From Fonticella tunisiensis (GTDB taxonomy: Bacteria > Bacillota > Clostridia > Clostridiales > Caloramatoraceae), in contig NZ_SOAZ01000004.1 in assembly GCF_004364155.1 (NCBI RefSeq), positions 1-64,000 of the forward strand: a stretch of 64,000 nt of DNA. Reading direction: 5' to 3'. The notes under the pieces were generated by a model. It was given only the letters and a program-made list of their open reading frames with translations. It did not search any database and was not told where the DNA came from. Shown piece after piece: positions 34,529-45,447 of the stretch; within the stretch, counting starts at the first letter, position 1; every line of letters begins with the position of its first letter. The position numbers were made by a program, and so were the translations under genes.

Positions 34529-35779
34529 TTAATTAACCGTCCCTATGTCCCTTCTGAAATACATTCCTTCAAAATGTATTTTGTTTATATCTTCATATGC
34601 CCTGGAAGTTGCTTCCTTTAAGGTTTCACCTGTGGCCGTAGAGCAGAGCACCCGTCCGCCGGTTGTTATCAAATTATTGTTTTCATAGGATGCTCCTGCT
34701 ATAAATATTTTATTTTCTGCCTTGCATATTCCTTTAATTTCAAACCCCGTTTCGTATTTTCCAGGATAACCCTTTGAAGCTCCAACTACACAGCAGGAAA
34801 ATTCATCCCTCCATTCAATATTAAAGCATGATAATCGCTTATCAAGGGCCCTTAGGATTAGCTCAACAAAATCGCTTTTCATAAGGGGAAGAACCGCCTG
34901 GGTTTCCGGATCGCCCATCCTGACGTTGTATTCAAGTAGATATACCCCTTTTTGAGTTATCATTATTCCAAAGAAAATGATTCCCGTATAATCCATGCCC
35001 TCTGATTTTATTCCCTTAAGGGTGGGTTCAAGTATGTTCCTTATAAATTGCATGGAAACCTCTTCATTGAAGTATGGATTTGGGGCAATGGCTCCCATTC
35101 CCCCGGTGTTTGGTCCCCTATTTCCATCATATATGTTTTTATAATCCTTTGAGGATATGAAGGGGAGTATTGTTAATCCGTCGGTTATGGAAAGAATGGA
35201 AGCCTCAACCCCTTCAAGATATTCCTCTATAACAACTCTTTTACCCGATCCGTTAAAAATATCCTTCTCCATAAATGCCGTTAACACATCTTTAGCCTCA
35301 TTATGATTTTGGCATATTACCACACCTTTTCCTGCTGCAAGGCCATCAGCCTTTATTACAACCGGGTAGCTGCATTTATTTATATAATTTATAGCATCTT
35401 CCAAATCCCCAAAACTTTCATATTCTGCAGTTTTGACGCCGTATTTCTTCATGAACTCCTTTGCAAAAATCTTGCTTCCCTCAAGCTTTGCAGCATGCCT
35501 TGAAGGTCCAAATATCTTAAGGCCCTCAAGCTTGAATCTGTCAACTATGCCATCAACCAGGGGCCCTTCAGGACCAACTATCGTGAGGTCTATTTTTTCA
35601 TCCTTTGCAAACCTGACGAGATCATCTATTTCCTTTATATTTAGGTTTACGCACTTGTATTCATCCTTTGTGCCGCCGTTTCCTGGAGCACAGTATATAC
35701 TTTCAACGAGGGGGCTTTGAGATACCTTCCAGGCAATGGCATGCTCTCTGCCTCCGTTTCCAATTATAAGTATTTTCAT
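34529..35779 (-). CDS. purD: Phosphoribosylamine-glycine ligase
   Basis: 416-aa ATP-grasp enzyme forming GAR, the second step of purine synthesis. N-terminal ILIGNGGREHAIAWK binds phosphoribosylamine; the ATP-grasp segment has YPVVIKADGLAAGKGV near residue 138, and RGPNTGGMGA lies near 228. Length matches the family. It is the last gene of the pur operon, 13 bp after purH. Confidence 0.96.
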   Translation of the reverse strand: MKILIIGNGGREHAIAWKVSQSPLVESIYCAPGNGGTKDEYKCVNLNIKEIDDLVRFAKDEKIDLTIVGPEGPLVDGIVDRFKLEGLKIFGPSRHAAKLEGSKIFAKEFMKKYGVKTAEYESFGDLEDAINYINKCSYPVVIKADGLAAGKGVVICQNHNEAKDVLTAFMEKDIFNGSGKRVVIEEYLEGVEASILSITDGLTILPFISSKDYKNIYDGNRGPNTGGMGAIAPNPYFNEEVSMQFIRNILEPTLKGIKSEGMDYTGIIFFGIMITQKGVYLLEYNVRMGDPETQAVLPLMKSDFVELILRALDKRLSCFNIEWRDEFSCCVVGASKGYPGKYETGFEIKGICKAENKIFIAGASYENNNLITTGGRVLCSTATGETLKEATSRAYEDINKIHFEGMYFRRDIGTVN

Positions 35780-35792
35780 ATTATCACCACCA

Positions 35793-37292
35793 TCAGTGTT
35801 TAAAATGTCTCATCCCGGTTAAAACCATGGATATTCCATACTTGTCGCAGGCCTCTATTGATTCCTTATCCCTTATTGATCCTCCCGGCTGCATTATAGC
35901 CTTAATGTTATATTTCGCAGCCTCTTCTACAACGTCGCTAAATGGGAAAAAGGCATCAGAAACAAGGACTGAACCGTCCCCGGCTCTATCAAGGGCCTGG
36001 CATGCTGCCCATATTCTGTTTACCTGTCCTCCTCCAATTCCCTTTGCCTGGCCATCTTTTACAACAACTATGGCATTTGATTTTACATATTTTACAATCT
36101 TCATACCAAATATCATGTCCCTCATTTCCTTTTCCGTTGGATGTAATTTTGTTACAACGTTCAGAGTGTCAAGAAGTTTTCTATCAGCATCCTGCACTAG
36201 AAGGCCGCCGTCAACGGTTAATAGCTCAACCTTATCCTGTGGTTTTACGCTGCATTTAATGATCCTTAAATTTTTCTTGGCCTTTAGCACTTCAAGTGCA
36301 TCATCGTCAAATTCAGGGGCTATTACTATCTCCAGGAATACCTTAACCATTTCCTCCGCTGTTTTCCTATCGACTTTTCTGTTAAAGGCAACTATGCCAC
36401 CAAATATTGATATTGGGTCACATTCATAGGATTTTACATATGCCTCATATACAGTTTCTCCTATGGCAGCACCACAGGGAGAATTGTGCTTAAGGGCACA
36501 GCAGGCGGTTTCTTCAAACTCATTTACAACCTTCCATGCAATGTCCATATCCCTTATGTTGTTATAGGAAAGCTCCTTTCCATTTAGCTGAACAAAATCC
36601 TTCACAGAGCCCTTTTCTGATGTGGACACATAATAGGCTGCCCTTTGGTGAGGATTTTCACCATACCTTAAATCCATCATCTTCTTATATGAAATGGTGA
36701 AATAATCAGGGTATTCACCTCCAAGAAGGAAGCTGCTTATGGCAGCATCGTATGCTGACATAAGATTAAAAACCTTTCCAGCGAGATATTTTCTTGTATT
36801 GTAGTCAACATCCCCTGATTTTTTAAGCTCACTAATTATTCTGTCGTAATCATTTACATCTGTTAAAACCACAACATCCTTGAAGTTCTTTGCAGCAGCC
36901 CTTATCATTGTGGGACCGCCAATATCTATAAACTCAACCTTTTCCTCAAAGGATATTTTTTCATTAACCTTATCAAAGAAGGGATACAGGTTTACAACAA
37001 CCATATCAATTGGTCTTATTCCCTTGCCTTTTATAACTTCCATATGATCTTCCTTATCCCTTATTGCAAGGATTCCTGCATGAATGGATGGATGAAGGGT
37101 TTTAACCCTTCCGTCAAGTATCTCTTCAAAACCTGTAACTTCTGAAACCTCAATTACATCTATACCATTTTCCCTGAGATACTTGTAGGTTCCCCCCGTC
37201 GATATTATTTCAACTTCCATGTCTAAAAGAAACTTGGCTAAATCCAACACCTTGTCCTTGTTATATACACTAATAAGGGCCCTTTTAATCAT
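35793..37292 (-). CDS. purH: Bifunctional AICAR transformylase / IMP cyclohydrolase
   Basis: 499-aa bifunctional enzyme for the last two steps to IMP. The N-terminal cyclohydrolase domain ([15 protein letters not shown], then STGGTYKYL) covers about residues 1-185. The C-terminal transformylase domain has [13 protein letters not shown] near 209, with KHNSPCGAA near 256 carrying the catalytic Lys-His. It is a little shorter than the usual 510-520 aa. GGAGG precedes the ATG. Confidence 0.96.
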   Translation of the reverse strand: MIKRALISVYNKDKVLDLAKFLLDMEVEIISTGGTYKYLRENGIDVIEVSEVTGFEEILDGRVKTLHPSIHAGILAIRDKEDHMEVIKGKGIRPIDMVVVNLYPFFDKVNEKISFEEKVEFIDIGGPTMIRAAAKNFKDVVVLTDVNDYDRIISELKKSGDVDYNTRKYLAGKVFNLMSAYDAAISSFLLGGEYPDYFTISYKKMMDLRYGENPHQRAAYYVSTSEKGSVKDFVQLNGKELSYNNIRDMDIAWKVVNEFEETACCALKHNSPCGAAIGETVYEAYVKSYECDPISIFGGIVAFNRKVDRKTAEEMVKVFLEIVIAPEFDDDALEVLKAKKNLRIIKCSVKPQDKVELLTVDGGLLVQDADRKLLDTLNVVTKLHPTEKEMRDMIFGMKIVKYVKSNAIVVVKDGQAKGIGGGQVNRIWAACQALDRAGDGSVLVSDAFFPFSDVVEEAAKYNIKAIMQPGGSIRDKESIEACDKYGISMVLTGMRHFKH

Positions 37293-37314
37293 TAAAATCC
37301 CTCCTGATTAAAAT

Positions 37315-37953
37315 TTATATTCCAGTGTCCTTACCCGGCTGCATATCATTAATAATTACATTTCTTCCCTTAACCGTTACAGCACCTTTAATAATGTACC
37401 TTATGGCATCCGGCAGAGCCCTGTGCTCCTCCCTTAGCACTCTTTCCTGAAGGCTCTTTGGAGTATCAAAGCTGTATACAGGAACAACTCTTTGAAGTAT
37501 AATAGGACCAGTATCGGTATCATCATCTACGAAATGGACTGTGCAGCCTGAAAATTTAACCCCATACTCAATTGCCTTTTCGTGTACTTTCATCCCATAC
37601 ATTCCTTTGCCGCAAAAGGATGGAATAAGGGAAGGGTGTATATTTATTATTCTGTTTTTAAACTCCCTCAGGAGTGCTCCCTTCAGTATTGATAGAAAAC
37701 CTGCCAGGACAATTAAATCAACCTTATCCTTAAGTATTTTATATATTTCATCTGAAAGCTTTTCTCCATATAATTTTCTATCAAGTACATATGTTTTTAT
37801 CCCGAAGGCCTTTGCACGCTCAATGCCGTAGGCACCTTCCCTGTCGCTTATTACAGCTTCTATACTGCATTTTAAGTATCCTGTTTCAATGTTATCAATA
37901 ATGGACTGAAGGTTGCTTCCTCCACCGGAGATGAGAACTGCTATTTTATGCAA
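37315..37953 (-). CDS. purN: Phosphoribosylglycinamide formyltransferase
   Basis: 212-aa enzyme transferring formate from 10-formyl-THF to GAR. N-terminal VLISGGGSNLQSIID binds the phosphoribosyl part. The catalytic Asn-His-Asp are in RIINIHPSLIPSFCG near residue 103 and FVDDDTDTGPI near 142. It overlaps purM by 13 bp, so translation is coupled. Confidence 0.96.
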   Translation of the reverse strand: MHKIAVLISGGGSNLQSIIDNIETGYLKCSIEAVISDREGAYGIERAKAFGIKTYVLDRKLYGEKLSDEIYKILKDKVDLIVLAGFLSILKGALLREFKNRIINIHPSLIPSFCGKGMYGMKVHEKAIEYGVKFSGCTVHFVDDDTDTGPIILQRVVPVYSFDTPKSLQERVLREEHRALPDAIRYIIKGAVTVKGRNVIINDMQPGKDTGI

Positions 37954-38936
37954 ACTCCAGCACCTCCAGCCTGCACATAGCCTATTTTGTATGCCCGGTC
38001 ACCCATTCTTTCAATTTCGTTAACTATTTCATCGGCCATTTTGGGATCGACACATATCACAAAGCCTATTCCCATATTGAAGGTATTATACATCTCATCC
38101 TCATTAACGCCGAGGGACATGATATATTTAAATATATCGTGTACTTTGAAGCTGTCCCTGTGAATTATAGCGGTAAACTCATCCCTAAACATTCTTGGTA
38201 TATTTTCAATAAAGCCTCCGCCGGTTATATGGGCCATTCCCTTTATATTGAACCTTTTCATGAGTGAAAGAATAGTTTTTACATATATTTTAGTAGGCTC
38301 TAGGAGTACATCGCCCATTTTTTTGCCGTTAAAATCCATGTCAAGGTTTTTTATTAGCTTTCTAACTAAAGAGTAACCGTTGCTGTGAATTCCTGAGGAT
38401 TCTATTCCAATTAAAATATCCCCATCCTGTATGGTGCTTCCGTCAACAATACTGTCCTTTTCAACTATGCCAACTGCAAAACCTGCTATATCGTATTCTC
38501 CATCCCTGTAAAATCCAGGCATCTCTGCGGTTTCCCCACCAATTAAGGCGCATCCTGCCTGAAGGCATCCCACAGATACACCCCTTACAAGGCTTTCTGC
38601 AATTTGTGCATCCAGCTTTCCGCAGGCTATATAATCAAGGAAAAAAAGAGGTTTTGCTCCATGGCACAGTATATCGTTTACGCACATGGCAGTGCAATCT
38701 ATTCCAACTGTATCATATCTTTTCATTTTATAGGCTATTTCAAGCTTTGTTCCAACTCCGTCGGTGCCTGAAACGAGTACTGGGTTTTTATAGCCGGAAA
38801 GTTCGAACATTCCGGCAAAGCTTCCGATGTCATTTATCACTCCAGGAATGAAGGTTTTTTTGCTGTGCTTTTTTATAAGATTTACTGTCTTATATCCCTC
38901 TTCAATATTAACTCCTGAGTCTTTATAGCTTATCAT
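37941..38936 (-). CDS. purM: Phosphoribosylformylglycinamidine cyclo-ligase
   Basis: 331-aa AIR synthetase. YKDSGVNIEEG at the N-terminus and GTDGVGTKLEIA near residue 55 are the family signatures, and GGETAEMPG near 131 completes the ATP site. I place the start at ATG 38936 with GGAAG upstream; a longer frame to 39014 runs into purF and adds non-homologous sequence. Confidence 0.95.
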   Translation of the reverse strand: MISYKDSGVNIEEGYKTVNLIKKHSKKTFIPGVINDIGSFAGMFELSGYKNPVLVSGTDGVGTKLEIAYKMKRYDTVGIDCTAMCVNDILCHGAKPLFFLDYIACGKLDAQIAESLVRGVSVGCLQAGCALIGGETAEMPGFYRDGEYDIAGFAVGIVEKDSIVDGSTIQDGDILIGIESSGIHSNGYSLVRKLIKNLDMDFNGKKMGDVLLEPTKIYVKTILSLMKRFNIKGMAHITGGGFIENIPRMFRDEFTAIIHRDSFKVHDIFKYIMSLGVNEDEMYNTFNMGIGFVICVDPKMADEIVNEIERMGDRAYKIGYVQAGGAGVCIK

Positions 38937-38940
38937 AGTA

Positions 38941-40350
38941 TTACTTCCTTTCCAGATGAAGTTTGTCCATCTCAATTGGGGCAGAAACAGGATATATTCC
39001 GTTAAAACATCCAAGGCAAAAATCCCTGTTTTCTCCCAGAGACTTTAAAAGCCCCTCTATGCCTAAATACCCCAGGCTGTCGGCACCAATTTCCTTCCTT
39101 ATGCTTTCCACATCAAGCTTTGAGCCTATAAGCTCCCTTCTGTGGGGAGTGTCTATCCCGAAGTAGCAGGGATACTTTACAACGGGGGATGCTGCCCTGA
39201 AGTGGACCTCAGCTGCACCGGCCCTTCTTAAAATTTCCACAAGGCGCCTGCTTGTGGTTCCCCTCACTATCGAGTCATCTATAAGAACTACCCTTTTACC
39301 CTTAACGTTTACCCTAAGGGCGTTTAGCTTAACGGAAACGGCCCTTTCTCTAAGCTCCTGGGATGGTGAAATGAAGGTCCTTCCAACATATTTGTTTTTT
39401 ATAAGGCCAATTCCATATGGTATCCCCGAGGCCATTGAATACCCCGAAGCCGCCGCTATTCCAGAGTCCGGCACTCCAATTACTATATCCGCATCGGCAG
39501 GGCATTCTCTGTAGAGCATCTCACCTGAGCGCTCCCTTGCTAAATACACGTTTATACCATCTATTGTGCTGTCAGGACGGGCAAAGTATATATATTCAAA
39601 GGCACAGGTTGCAGGTTTTATTTTCTCTGCGAAGTCTATTGATCTTATACCATCTTTATCGATTATCACTATTTCTCCAGGCTTTACATCCCTTATAAAT
39701 TCTGCACCAACCGCATCAAGGGCGCAGCTTTCAGAACACAGTATATAGCTTTCCCCTATTTTACCTATACATAGGGGCCTTATTCCATTTGGGTCCCTGA
39801 CTCCGATAAGCTTATCCTCAGTTAATATTACTATTGCATAGGAGCCTTTAACTGCCTGTATAGCATCAGCAACAGCCCTTTCTATGCCTTTCCCTGCGCC
39901 CCTTGCAATAAGGTTTAATATCACTTCGGAATCTATGGATGTTTGGAATATGACTCCGCCATCCTCCAAGAGCTCCCTTATGACGTCTGCATTTACAAGG
40001 TTTCCATTGTGGGCGATTGCCATTGAGCCAAGCTTATATTTGCCAAGGAGGGGCTGGGCGTTTGTCCTTGTGTTTAGCCCCGCCGTTGAATATCTAACAT
40101 GGCCTATGGCTGAAAAGCCCTTCATATTCATTAAAATATTTTCACTGAATACATCGCTTACAAGCCCAACATCCTTATGGCAAATTATGTCCTTACCGTT
40201 TGAGACAACTATTCCTGCGCTTTCCTGCCCCCTGTGCTGAAGGGCATAGAGCCCATAATAGGTTATTGAAGCTACATCCATTTCCTTATTTGAAAATATT
40301 CCAAAAATGCCGCATTCTTCTTTGAACTTATCTATTGATTCATAATACAT
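38941..40350 (-). CDS. purF: Amidophosphoribosyltransferase
   Basis: 469-aa committing enzyme of purine synthesis. A short propeptide precedes the N-terminal nucleophile Cys in EECGIFGIF near residue 14, as in the Bacillus-type enzyme. The PRPP loop [14 protein letters not shown] lies near 350. Cys residues in FCLGCFNG near the C-terminus fit the structural [4Fe-4S] cluster. I chose ATG 40350 (AAAGGAAG 6 nt upstream), overlapping purL by 19 bp. Confidence 0.95.
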   Translation of the reverse strand: MYYESIDKFKEECGIFGIFSNKEMDVASITYYGLYALQHRGQESAGIVVSNGKDIICHKDVGLVSDVFSENILMNMKGFSAIGHVRYSTAGLNTRTNAQPLLGKYKLGSMAIAHNGNLVNADVIRELLEDGGVIFQTSIDSEVILNLIARGAGKGIERAVADAIQAVKGSYAIVILTEDKLIGVRDPNGIRPLCIGKIGESYILCSESCALDAVGAEFIRDVKPGEIVIIDKDGIRSIDFAEKIKPATCAFEYIYFARPDSTIDGINVYLARERSGEMLYRECPADADIVIGVPDSGIAAASGYSMASGIPYGIGLIKNKYVGRTFISPSQELRERAVSVKLNALRVNVKGKRVVLIDDSIVRGTTSRRLVEILRRAGAAEVHFRAASPVVKYPCYFGIDTPHRRELIGSKLDVESIRKEIGADSLGYLGIEGLLKSLGENRDFCLGCFNGIYPVSAPIEMDKLHLERK

Positions 40351-42527
40351 GGCAGACTTCCTTTCCATGCAGACTTCATTTCCTTTATATTCAGGTTAAT
40401 TACATTCCGGCCGTTTATATTGACTTTAAAATCTGAGTCTATAACCTCTCCAACAACCTCTGCTTGAACACCAAGCTTTGTAAATATTTCAATTATGTCC
40501 TTTATATTGTCCTTTGAAGCTGTCAATATATATCTTCCCTGACTCTCTGAAAACAGGAATATATCTTCCCTTAATTCAGTGTCAATGTTTACGTTAACGC
40601 CCAATTCGTTTTTGAAGCAGCATTCAGAAAGGGCAACTATGAAGCCTCCATCTGAAATATCATGGGCGCTTTTTATAAGTCCCTTTTCAATTGCACTTAA
40701 AACGCCTTCGTTTGTATTTTTCTCTATCTCCACATGGACCTCAGGAACCCTTCCTGCTTCTATTCCGTAAATAGCGGAAAGATATTCGCTTCCTCCTATT
40801 TCAGCCTTTGTCTCTCCAACCAGGATAATGGAATCTCCCTTATCCTTAAAGTGTATATCCATTGAATTTTCGATGTTTTCAACGATGCCAACCATGCCTA
40901 TGGTTGGAGTAGGGTAGATTGCCATCTTTTCTGATTGGTTATAAAAGCTTACATTACCGCTAATAACCGGAGTATCAAGTATCCTGGATGCCTCGTTAAT
41001 GCCAAGTATTGAATTTCTAAACTGATAGTAAACCCCTTCATCCTCAGGGCTTGCGAAGTTTAGGCAGTCAGTTATTGCAATGGGCCTTCCACCTGAGGCG
41101 GTTATATTTCTTGCAGCTTCACAGACTGAGGATTTAGCCCCCTCATATGGGTTTAAGTAGCAGTACCTGCTGTTGCAGTCAACCGTAAGGGCAATTCCTT
41201 TTTTCGTGCCCTTTATTCTAAGTACCCCTGCATCCCCTCCAGGTACTACAACTGTATCGGTTCCTACCATGTAGTCGTACTGGCTGTATACCCATTCCTT
41301 TGAGGCTATGTTAGGGGATTTTAACATTGTAATTAAAGTTTCACTTAAGTTCTCAGGGCAGGGGAGGTTTGCTATATCCATATTTGATAATTTATCCATG
41401 TATTTTGGCCTTCTATAGCTTCTATAGTTTACAGGGCTTCCATCTGCAAGGGATGAAGCAGGAACCTCGGCAACAACCTTTCCATTCTCTAAGACCCTTA
41501 GCATTCCATCATCTGTAACCCTTCCGATAACTACTGCATGCAGCCCCCATTTGTTAAATATTTCAAAGACCTTATCCTCCTTGCCCTTTTCAACAATTAC
41601 AAGCATTCTTTCCTGTGATTCGGATATCATTATTTCCCTTGGAGTCATCCCCTTTTCCCTGGTTATAACCCTGGCTACATCTATCTCTATTCCGCTTCCA
41701 CCCCTTGATGCAGTTTCGCAGCTTGCCGAGGTGAGCCCTGCAGCACCTAAATCCTGAATGCCAACGACGCAGTCCGTTTTGATTAATTCAAGGCAGGCCT
41801 CCATAAGAAGCTTTTCCATAAAGGGATCTCCCACCTGAACTGCTGAGCGGTTTTCCTCCGACTCCCTTGTAAGGTCGCATGAGGCAAAGCTTGCTCCGCC
41901 TATGCCGTCCCTTCCGGTGGTGTGCCCAACGAGCATAACGGAGTTTCCAACACCCCTTGCAGTACCCTTTTTGATATCCTTCTTTTCAAGTATTCCAACG
42001 CTCATGGCATTGACAAGGGGATTGTCGTTATAACATTTGTTAAAAACAGTTTCTCCTGAAATGGTTGGAATTCCAACGCAGTTTCCATAATCCCCAATTC
42101 CCCTTACAATACCCCTTAAGAGCTTTTTAGTCTTTTCATCCTTTAATTCTCCAAATCTTATGGAGTTCAAATTTGCTATGGGTCTTGCTCCCATAGTAAA
42201 TATATCCCTTAAAATCCCTCCAACTCCTGTTGCAGCCCCCTGATAGGGTTCAACGGCTGAAGGGTGGTTGTGACTTTCTATTTTCATTGCAATGGCAAAT
42301 CCATCTCCAATATCCACTATGCCTGCATTTTCGCCAGGGCCCTGGAGAACCCTTAAACCCTTTGTGTTAAATAATTTGAGAAGTGCCCTTGAGTTTTTAT
42401 AGCTGCAGTGTTCGGACCACATGACGCCATACATGGCAAGTTCCGTTTCGTTTGGTTCACGTCCTAGTATTTCAACTATTTTATTATATTCTTCCTCTAA
42501 AAGTCCTACCATTTTATAGGGTTTCAT
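40332..42527 (-). CDS. purL: Phosphoribosylformylglycinamidine synthase subunit PurL
   Basis: 731-aa small-form PurL, which works with separate PurQ (glutaminase) and PurS proteins, both encoded upstream. The catalytic His lies in [11 protein letters not shown] near residue 30, with [21 protein letters not shown] near 83 and [19 protein letters not shown] near 258. It converts FGAR and glutamine to FGAM. AGGAGGATG precedes the start. Confidence 0.96.
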   Translation of the reverse strand: MKPYKMVGLLEEEYNKIVEILGREPNETELAMYGVMWSEHCSYKNSRALLKLFNTKGLRVLQGPGENAGIVDIGDGFAIAMKIESHNHPSAVEPYQGAATGVGGILRDIFTMGARPIANLNSIRFGELKDEKTKKLLRGIVRGIGDYGNCVGIPTISGETVFNKCYNDNPLVNAMSVGILEKKDIKKGTARGVGNSVMLVGHTTGRDGIGGASFASCDLTRESEENRSAVQVGDPFMEKLLMEACLELIKTDCVVGIQDLGAAGLTSASCETASRGGSGIEIDVARVITREKGMTPREIMISESQERMLVIVEKGKEDKVFEIFNKWGLHAVVIGRVTDDGMLRVLENGKVVAEVPASSLADGSPVNYRSYRRPKYMDKLSNMDIANLPCPENLSETLITMLKSPNIASKEWVYSQYDYMVGTDTVVVPGGDAGVLRIKGTKKGIALTVDCNSRYCYLNPYEGAKSSVCEAARNITASGGRPIAITDCLNFASPEDEGVYYQFRNSILGINEASRILDTPVISGNVSFYNQSEKMAIYPTPTIGMVGIVENIENSMDIHFKDKGDSIILVGETKAEIGGSEYLSAIYGIEAGRVPEVHVEIEKNTNEGVLSAIEKGLIKSAHDISDGGFIVALSECCFKNELGVNVNIDTELREDIFLFSESQGRYILTASKDNIKDIIEIFTKLGVQAEVVGEVIDSDFKVNINGRNVINLNIKEMKSAWKGSLPCIMNQ

Positions 42528-42538
42528 CCTTCATCCTC

Positions 42539-43195
42539 CTATTTAAAGCTTTCTATCATTCCCTTAAAAAGTCTTATTCCATCTGTTCCCCCAAGCAGGG
42601 AGGAGGCTCTTCTCTCAGGGTGCGGCATCATTCCAAGTACGTTGCCTTTTTTGTTTATAATCCCTGCTATGTCATTTCTTGAGCCGTTGGGGTTATTTAC
42701 ATATCTAAAGACTATCTGATTATTCCTCTCAAGCTCCTTTAGGGTTTCATCGTCGGCATAATAGTTTCCTTCACCGTGGGCTATGGGGAAGTTCACCCTT
42801 TCCCCCTTTTTATAAAGCCTTGAAAAAAAGGTATTATCGTTTGAAACTTCAAGTATGCAGTCTGAGCATATAAACTTTAGATCCATATTTTTAAGGAGGG
42901 CTCCTGGAAGGAGTTTAAGTTCCGTAAGTATTTGAAATCCGTTGCATATTCCAATAACATATCCACCATTTTCAACATAGTCATATATCCCCTCAAGTAT
43001 TTTTGAAAACCTTGCAATTGCACCGCACCTTAAATAATCCCCATAGGAAAAGCCACCCGGCAGAACTAAAAGATCAACATCTATCTTATCTTCGCCGTGC
43101 CATATATATTTGACGTCAGCTCCAAGTTCCTTTAACACACTGTATACATCGCTATCGCAGTTGGAACCAGGGAATACAACAACACCAGCCTTCAT
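42539..43195 (-). CDS. purQ: Phosphoribosylformylglycinamidine synthase subunit PurQ
   Basis: 218-aa class I glutaminase. [14 protein letters not shown] is the N-terminus, [11 protein letters not shown] near residue 83 holds the nucleophile Cys, and MMPHPER near 196 the catalytic His-Glu region. The ATG at 43195 begins 1 bp after the purS stop and has GAGGAATAAA upstream. It supplies ammonia to PurL. Confidence 0.96.
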   Translation of the reverse strand: MKAGVVVFPGSNCDSDVYSVLKELGADVKYIWHGEDKIDVDLLVLPGGFSYGDYLRCGAIARFSKILEGIYDYVENGGYVIGICNGFQILTELKLLPGALLKNMDLKFICSDCILEVSNDNTFFSRLYKKGERVNFPIAHGEGNYYADDETLKELERNNQIVFRYVNNPNGSRNDIAGIINKKGNVLGMMPHPERRASSLLGGTDGIRLFKGMIESFK

Positions 43196-43196
43196 T

Positions 43197-43442
43197 TTAT
43201 TCCTCCTCGATTCTGTATGAATATACCTCAATTTCAGGGTTTATCAAAAGCTTTAGACACATTTCATCAATCAATTTCTCTGCATTTTCCCTATTCATAT
43301 CGTTTAGCGTAACTTCTATATGTTTTCCTATTCTAACGGTTTCTACCTCAAATCCGAGTTTTGAAAGCCCTTCCTTTACTGCCGTTCCCTGAGGATCCAG
43401 AATACTTTTTTTTAAGGTTACATCTATATATGCCTTAAGCAT
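43197..43442 (-). CDS. purS: Phosphoribosylformylglycinamidine synthase subunit PurS
   Basis: 81-aa structural subunit joining PurL and PurQ. The pattern [15 protein letters not shown], then VRIGKHIEV and C-terminal [13 protein letters not shown], is typical. It overlaps purC by 8 bp. Confidence 0.95.
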   Translation of the reverse strand: MLKAYIDVTLKKSILDPQGTAVKEGLSKLGFEVETVRIGKHIEVTLNDMNRENAEKLIDEMCLKLLINPEIEVYSYRIEEE

Positions 43443-44151
43443 TGACTACTCCTCCTATTCTCTTAAGTATCTCGGCATATGCTTCACGCACGTTCCCAAG
43501 GTCCCTTCTAAATCTGTCCTTATCCAGCTTTTCACCTGTTGCAGCGTCCCAGAATCTGCATGTATCAGGTGATATTTCATCTGCAAGGAGTATTTCTCCA
43601 TTATATCTTCCAAATTCAAGCTTAAAATCTATGAGCTTTATGTTTTGCTTTAAGAAGAAATCCTTTAGAATGCTGTTAACCCTTTCTGCTGTTTTGTATA
43701 TGGTTTCAAGCTCCTCAAAGGTTGTAAGTCCTATGGCTACTGCGTGATAATCGTTTATAAGGGGGTCTCCAAGATCATCGTTTTTGTAGCTTATTTCAAA
43801 GACGGTTGTTTTAAGCTCCATTCCCTCTTCGATGCCAAGCCTTTTAGCCATGCTTCCGGCAGCCGTGTTTCTAACTATGACCTCAAGGGGTATTATTTCA
43901 ACTTTTCTGCAGAGCTGCTCCCTTTCATTCAGTTTTTTTATAAAGTGGGTTTTAACACCGTGTTTTTCAAGGAGCTCAAAAATCATGGATGTTATACTGT
44001 TATTGAAAATTCCTTTATCCTCAATCTGGTCCCTTTTTTCACCATTAAAGGCCGTTGCATCGTCCTTGTAATAAATTATTACCCTGTCATCATGGTCGGT
44101 GGAATACACCTTCTTAGCCTTTCCTTCATAAAGAAACTCCTTCTTTTCCAT
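43435..44151 (-). CDS. purC: SAICAR synthase
   Basis: 238-aa phosphoribosylaminoimidazole-succinocarboxamide synthase. [10 protein letters not shown] at the N-terminus and [16 protein letters not shown] near residue 77 are family signatures; [10 protein letters not shown] near 194 is the second motif. The ATG overlaps the purE stop codon by one base. Confidence 0.96.
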   Translation of the reverse strand: MEKKEFLYEGKAKKVYSTDHDDRVIIYYKDDATAFNGEKRDQIEDKGIFNNSITSMIFELLEKHGVKTHFIKKLNEREQLCRKVEIIPLEVIVRNTAAGSMAKRLGIEEGMELKTTVFEISYKNDDLGDPLINDYHAVAIGLTTFEELETIYKTAERVNSILKDFFLKQNIKLIDFKLEFGRYNGEILLADEISPDTCRFWDAATGEKLDKDRFRRDLGNVREAYAEILKRIGGVVNA

Positions 44152-44630
44152 TAAAGTTCAACTCCTTCATCATTTTCTTTTATAAATTTATCCTTTATGT
44201 TTAATCTGAAGCTTTTTAACTTCTTACCGAGCTTAGGATATTTTATGGATAGTATTTGGACGGCCAGCATGCCGGCATTGTAGCTGTTGTTTATACCAAC
44301 TGCAGCAACAGGAATTGATTTTGGCATTTGAACTATTGAGAGAAGTGAATCAAGTCCCATGAGGGATGCGTTTATGGGAACTCCAATGACAGGAATAGTT
44401 GTATGGGATGCTATTACTCCTGGAAGGTGTGCTGCAAGGCCTGCCCCTGCGATTATACATTCACAGCCTTCTCTTTCAAGATGCTCAATGGTTTCAATCA
44501 GCTTTTCCGGAACCCTGTGGGCAGATAATATAAAGGCCCTGTACTCAACTCCAAACTCTTTTAAGCACTCTGCAGCGCCCTTCATTACGTTAACATCTGA
44601 TTTGCTTCCGAAAATGATAGCTGCCTTCAT
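44151..44630 (-). CDS. purE: N5-carboxyaminoimidazole ribonucleotide mutase
   Basis: 159-aa class I Pur[16 protein letters not shown] binds the phosphate, SAHRVPEKL near residue 36 carries the catalytic His, and [13 protein letters not shown] lies near 63. First gene of the ten-gene pur operon, about 130 bases after the guanine riboswitch aptamer. AGGAGG precedes the ATG. PurK, PurB and PurA are not in the window. Confidence 0.96.
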   Translation of the reverse strand: MKAAIIFGSKSDVNVMKGAAECLKEFGVEYRAFILSAHRVPEKLIETIEHLEREGCECIIAGAGLAAHLPGVIASHTTIPVIGVPINASLMGLDSLLSIVQMPKSIPVAAVGINNSYNAGMLAVQILSIKYPKLGKKLKSFRLNIKDKFIKENDEGVEL

Positions 44631-44665
44631 AGCAAGACCTCCTGATATGAAAATTTAATGTTTGA

Positions 44666-44709
44666 ACAAAAAGAACAAAATTCACCCTGTGGGTAAATTC
44701 AGAGTGAAT
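44666..44709 (-). terminator. Riboswitch-controlled terminator upstream of purE
   Basis: On the minus strand ATTCACTCTG pairs with CAGGGTGAAT and is followed by TTTGTTCTTTTTG. The loop GAATTTACCC can instead pair with GGGTAAATTC of the aptamer P1 3' strand, a clear antiterminator. Confidence 0.85.
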
Positions 44710-44752
44710 AAAGACAAAATACTATACGTCTTGACATATAGAGAATGTCTAA

Positions 44753-44838
44753 TCGTTGAATTTACCCATAGTCGAAAGATTTACGGTCTTTCGGTAGAAA
44801 CTTCTGAACCATATTTCCAGAATTATATGGATAAATGA
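44753..44838 (-). promoter_or_regulatory. Guanine-class purine riboswitch
   Basis: The minus strand reads ATTTATCC-ATATAAT-TCTGGAAATATGG, then AAGTTTCTACC, then CCGTAAATCTTTCGACTATGGGTAAAT. P1, P2 and P3 all pair, and the conserved J2/3 and J3/1 bases are present. J3/1 reads GACTAT with C at the specificity position, so it binds guanine or hypoxanthine rather than adenine. Ligand binding locks P1 and lets the terminator form, turning off the pur operon. Confidence 0.93.
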
Positions 44839-44848
44839 ATATTAATTT

Positions 44849-45106
44849 TATCCGTTGTGCTAATTCAAGAACTAAGCGGAGATAAAAAATATATGAAATT
44901 CACATAAAGCGGGCAATTAGAAGTTCTAGGCGAAGGGATGCAGAAAAATCCTAGAACTTTCGTTTGTTTGAGAGAAGCGAGTTTAACGAAAGTTCTTGAT
45001 TTTTCAAATCCCGAGCCTTAGAACTTCTTTGCTAAGCGTACTCGTGAATGGAACATATTTTTTATCGCAGCGTCAGTCTGTAAATTTATCTAGCACAACG
45101 GATTAA
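44849..45106. repeat. Dispersed repeat, copy C: large palindromic element
   Basis: Two inverted arms. The left (44849-44914) reads TTATCCGTTGTGCTA...GATAAAAAATATATGAAATTCAC; the right (45038-45106) reads GTGAATGGAACATATTTTTTATCGCAG...TAGCACAACGGATTAA. Between them lie a second inverted pair, AGAAGTTCTAGG/CCTTAGAACTTCT, and ACTTTCGTTTGTTTGAG/AACGAAAGTTC. The right arm matches copies A and B. A probable purE promoter (minus strand TTGAAT-N18-TAATAT) straddles its left edge. Confidence 0.75.
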
Positions 45107-45402
45107 TTTTATATTTGTATATTATCATTTTACTGCAAATAAATCAATATTTTTGTTAAAATAAAGATTAAATTTCGTTACAATACGAATATTATATTTA
45201 ATAAAATATATTAATTTCGAAAAATCTTTTTGTAATCCTTACTTACCACTGGCTGACATTTTCTAAGGGAAGGTAACAGTTAGATGTTGTTAACCGTCCC
45301 TAAATGTATTATAATTATAAAAGAAAGGTCACGAAGGCCTTCACCGGTTGATATGTTTTAAGAAGCCCCCAATGCGTATATTAAATGAAAAGCTTACCAC
45401 GA

Positions 45403-45434
45403 AGGTAGCACTATTTGTGCTGCCTTTATTTTTT
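45403..45434 (+). terminator. Leader terminator before cbiM
   Basis: AGGTAGCAC-TATTT-GTGCTGCCT followed by TTATTTTTTG lies immediately before the cbiM ribosome-binding site. It marks a leader that could be attenuated by metal or cobalamin. The leader itself (45240-45400) contains another hairpin (about 45267-45303) but no riboswitch class I can identify. Confidence 0.7.
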
Positions 45435-45447
45435 GAGGAGGTGTTTT

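Noticed and set aside
34515-34545. Palindrome overlapping the purD stop as a terminator
   Set aside because: No T-run follows on the minus strand, so termination of the pur operon there is not supported.
45240-45400. Cobalamin or NiCo riboswitch before cbiM
   Set aside because: The conserved B12-box and NiCo core bases are not found, so no class is named.
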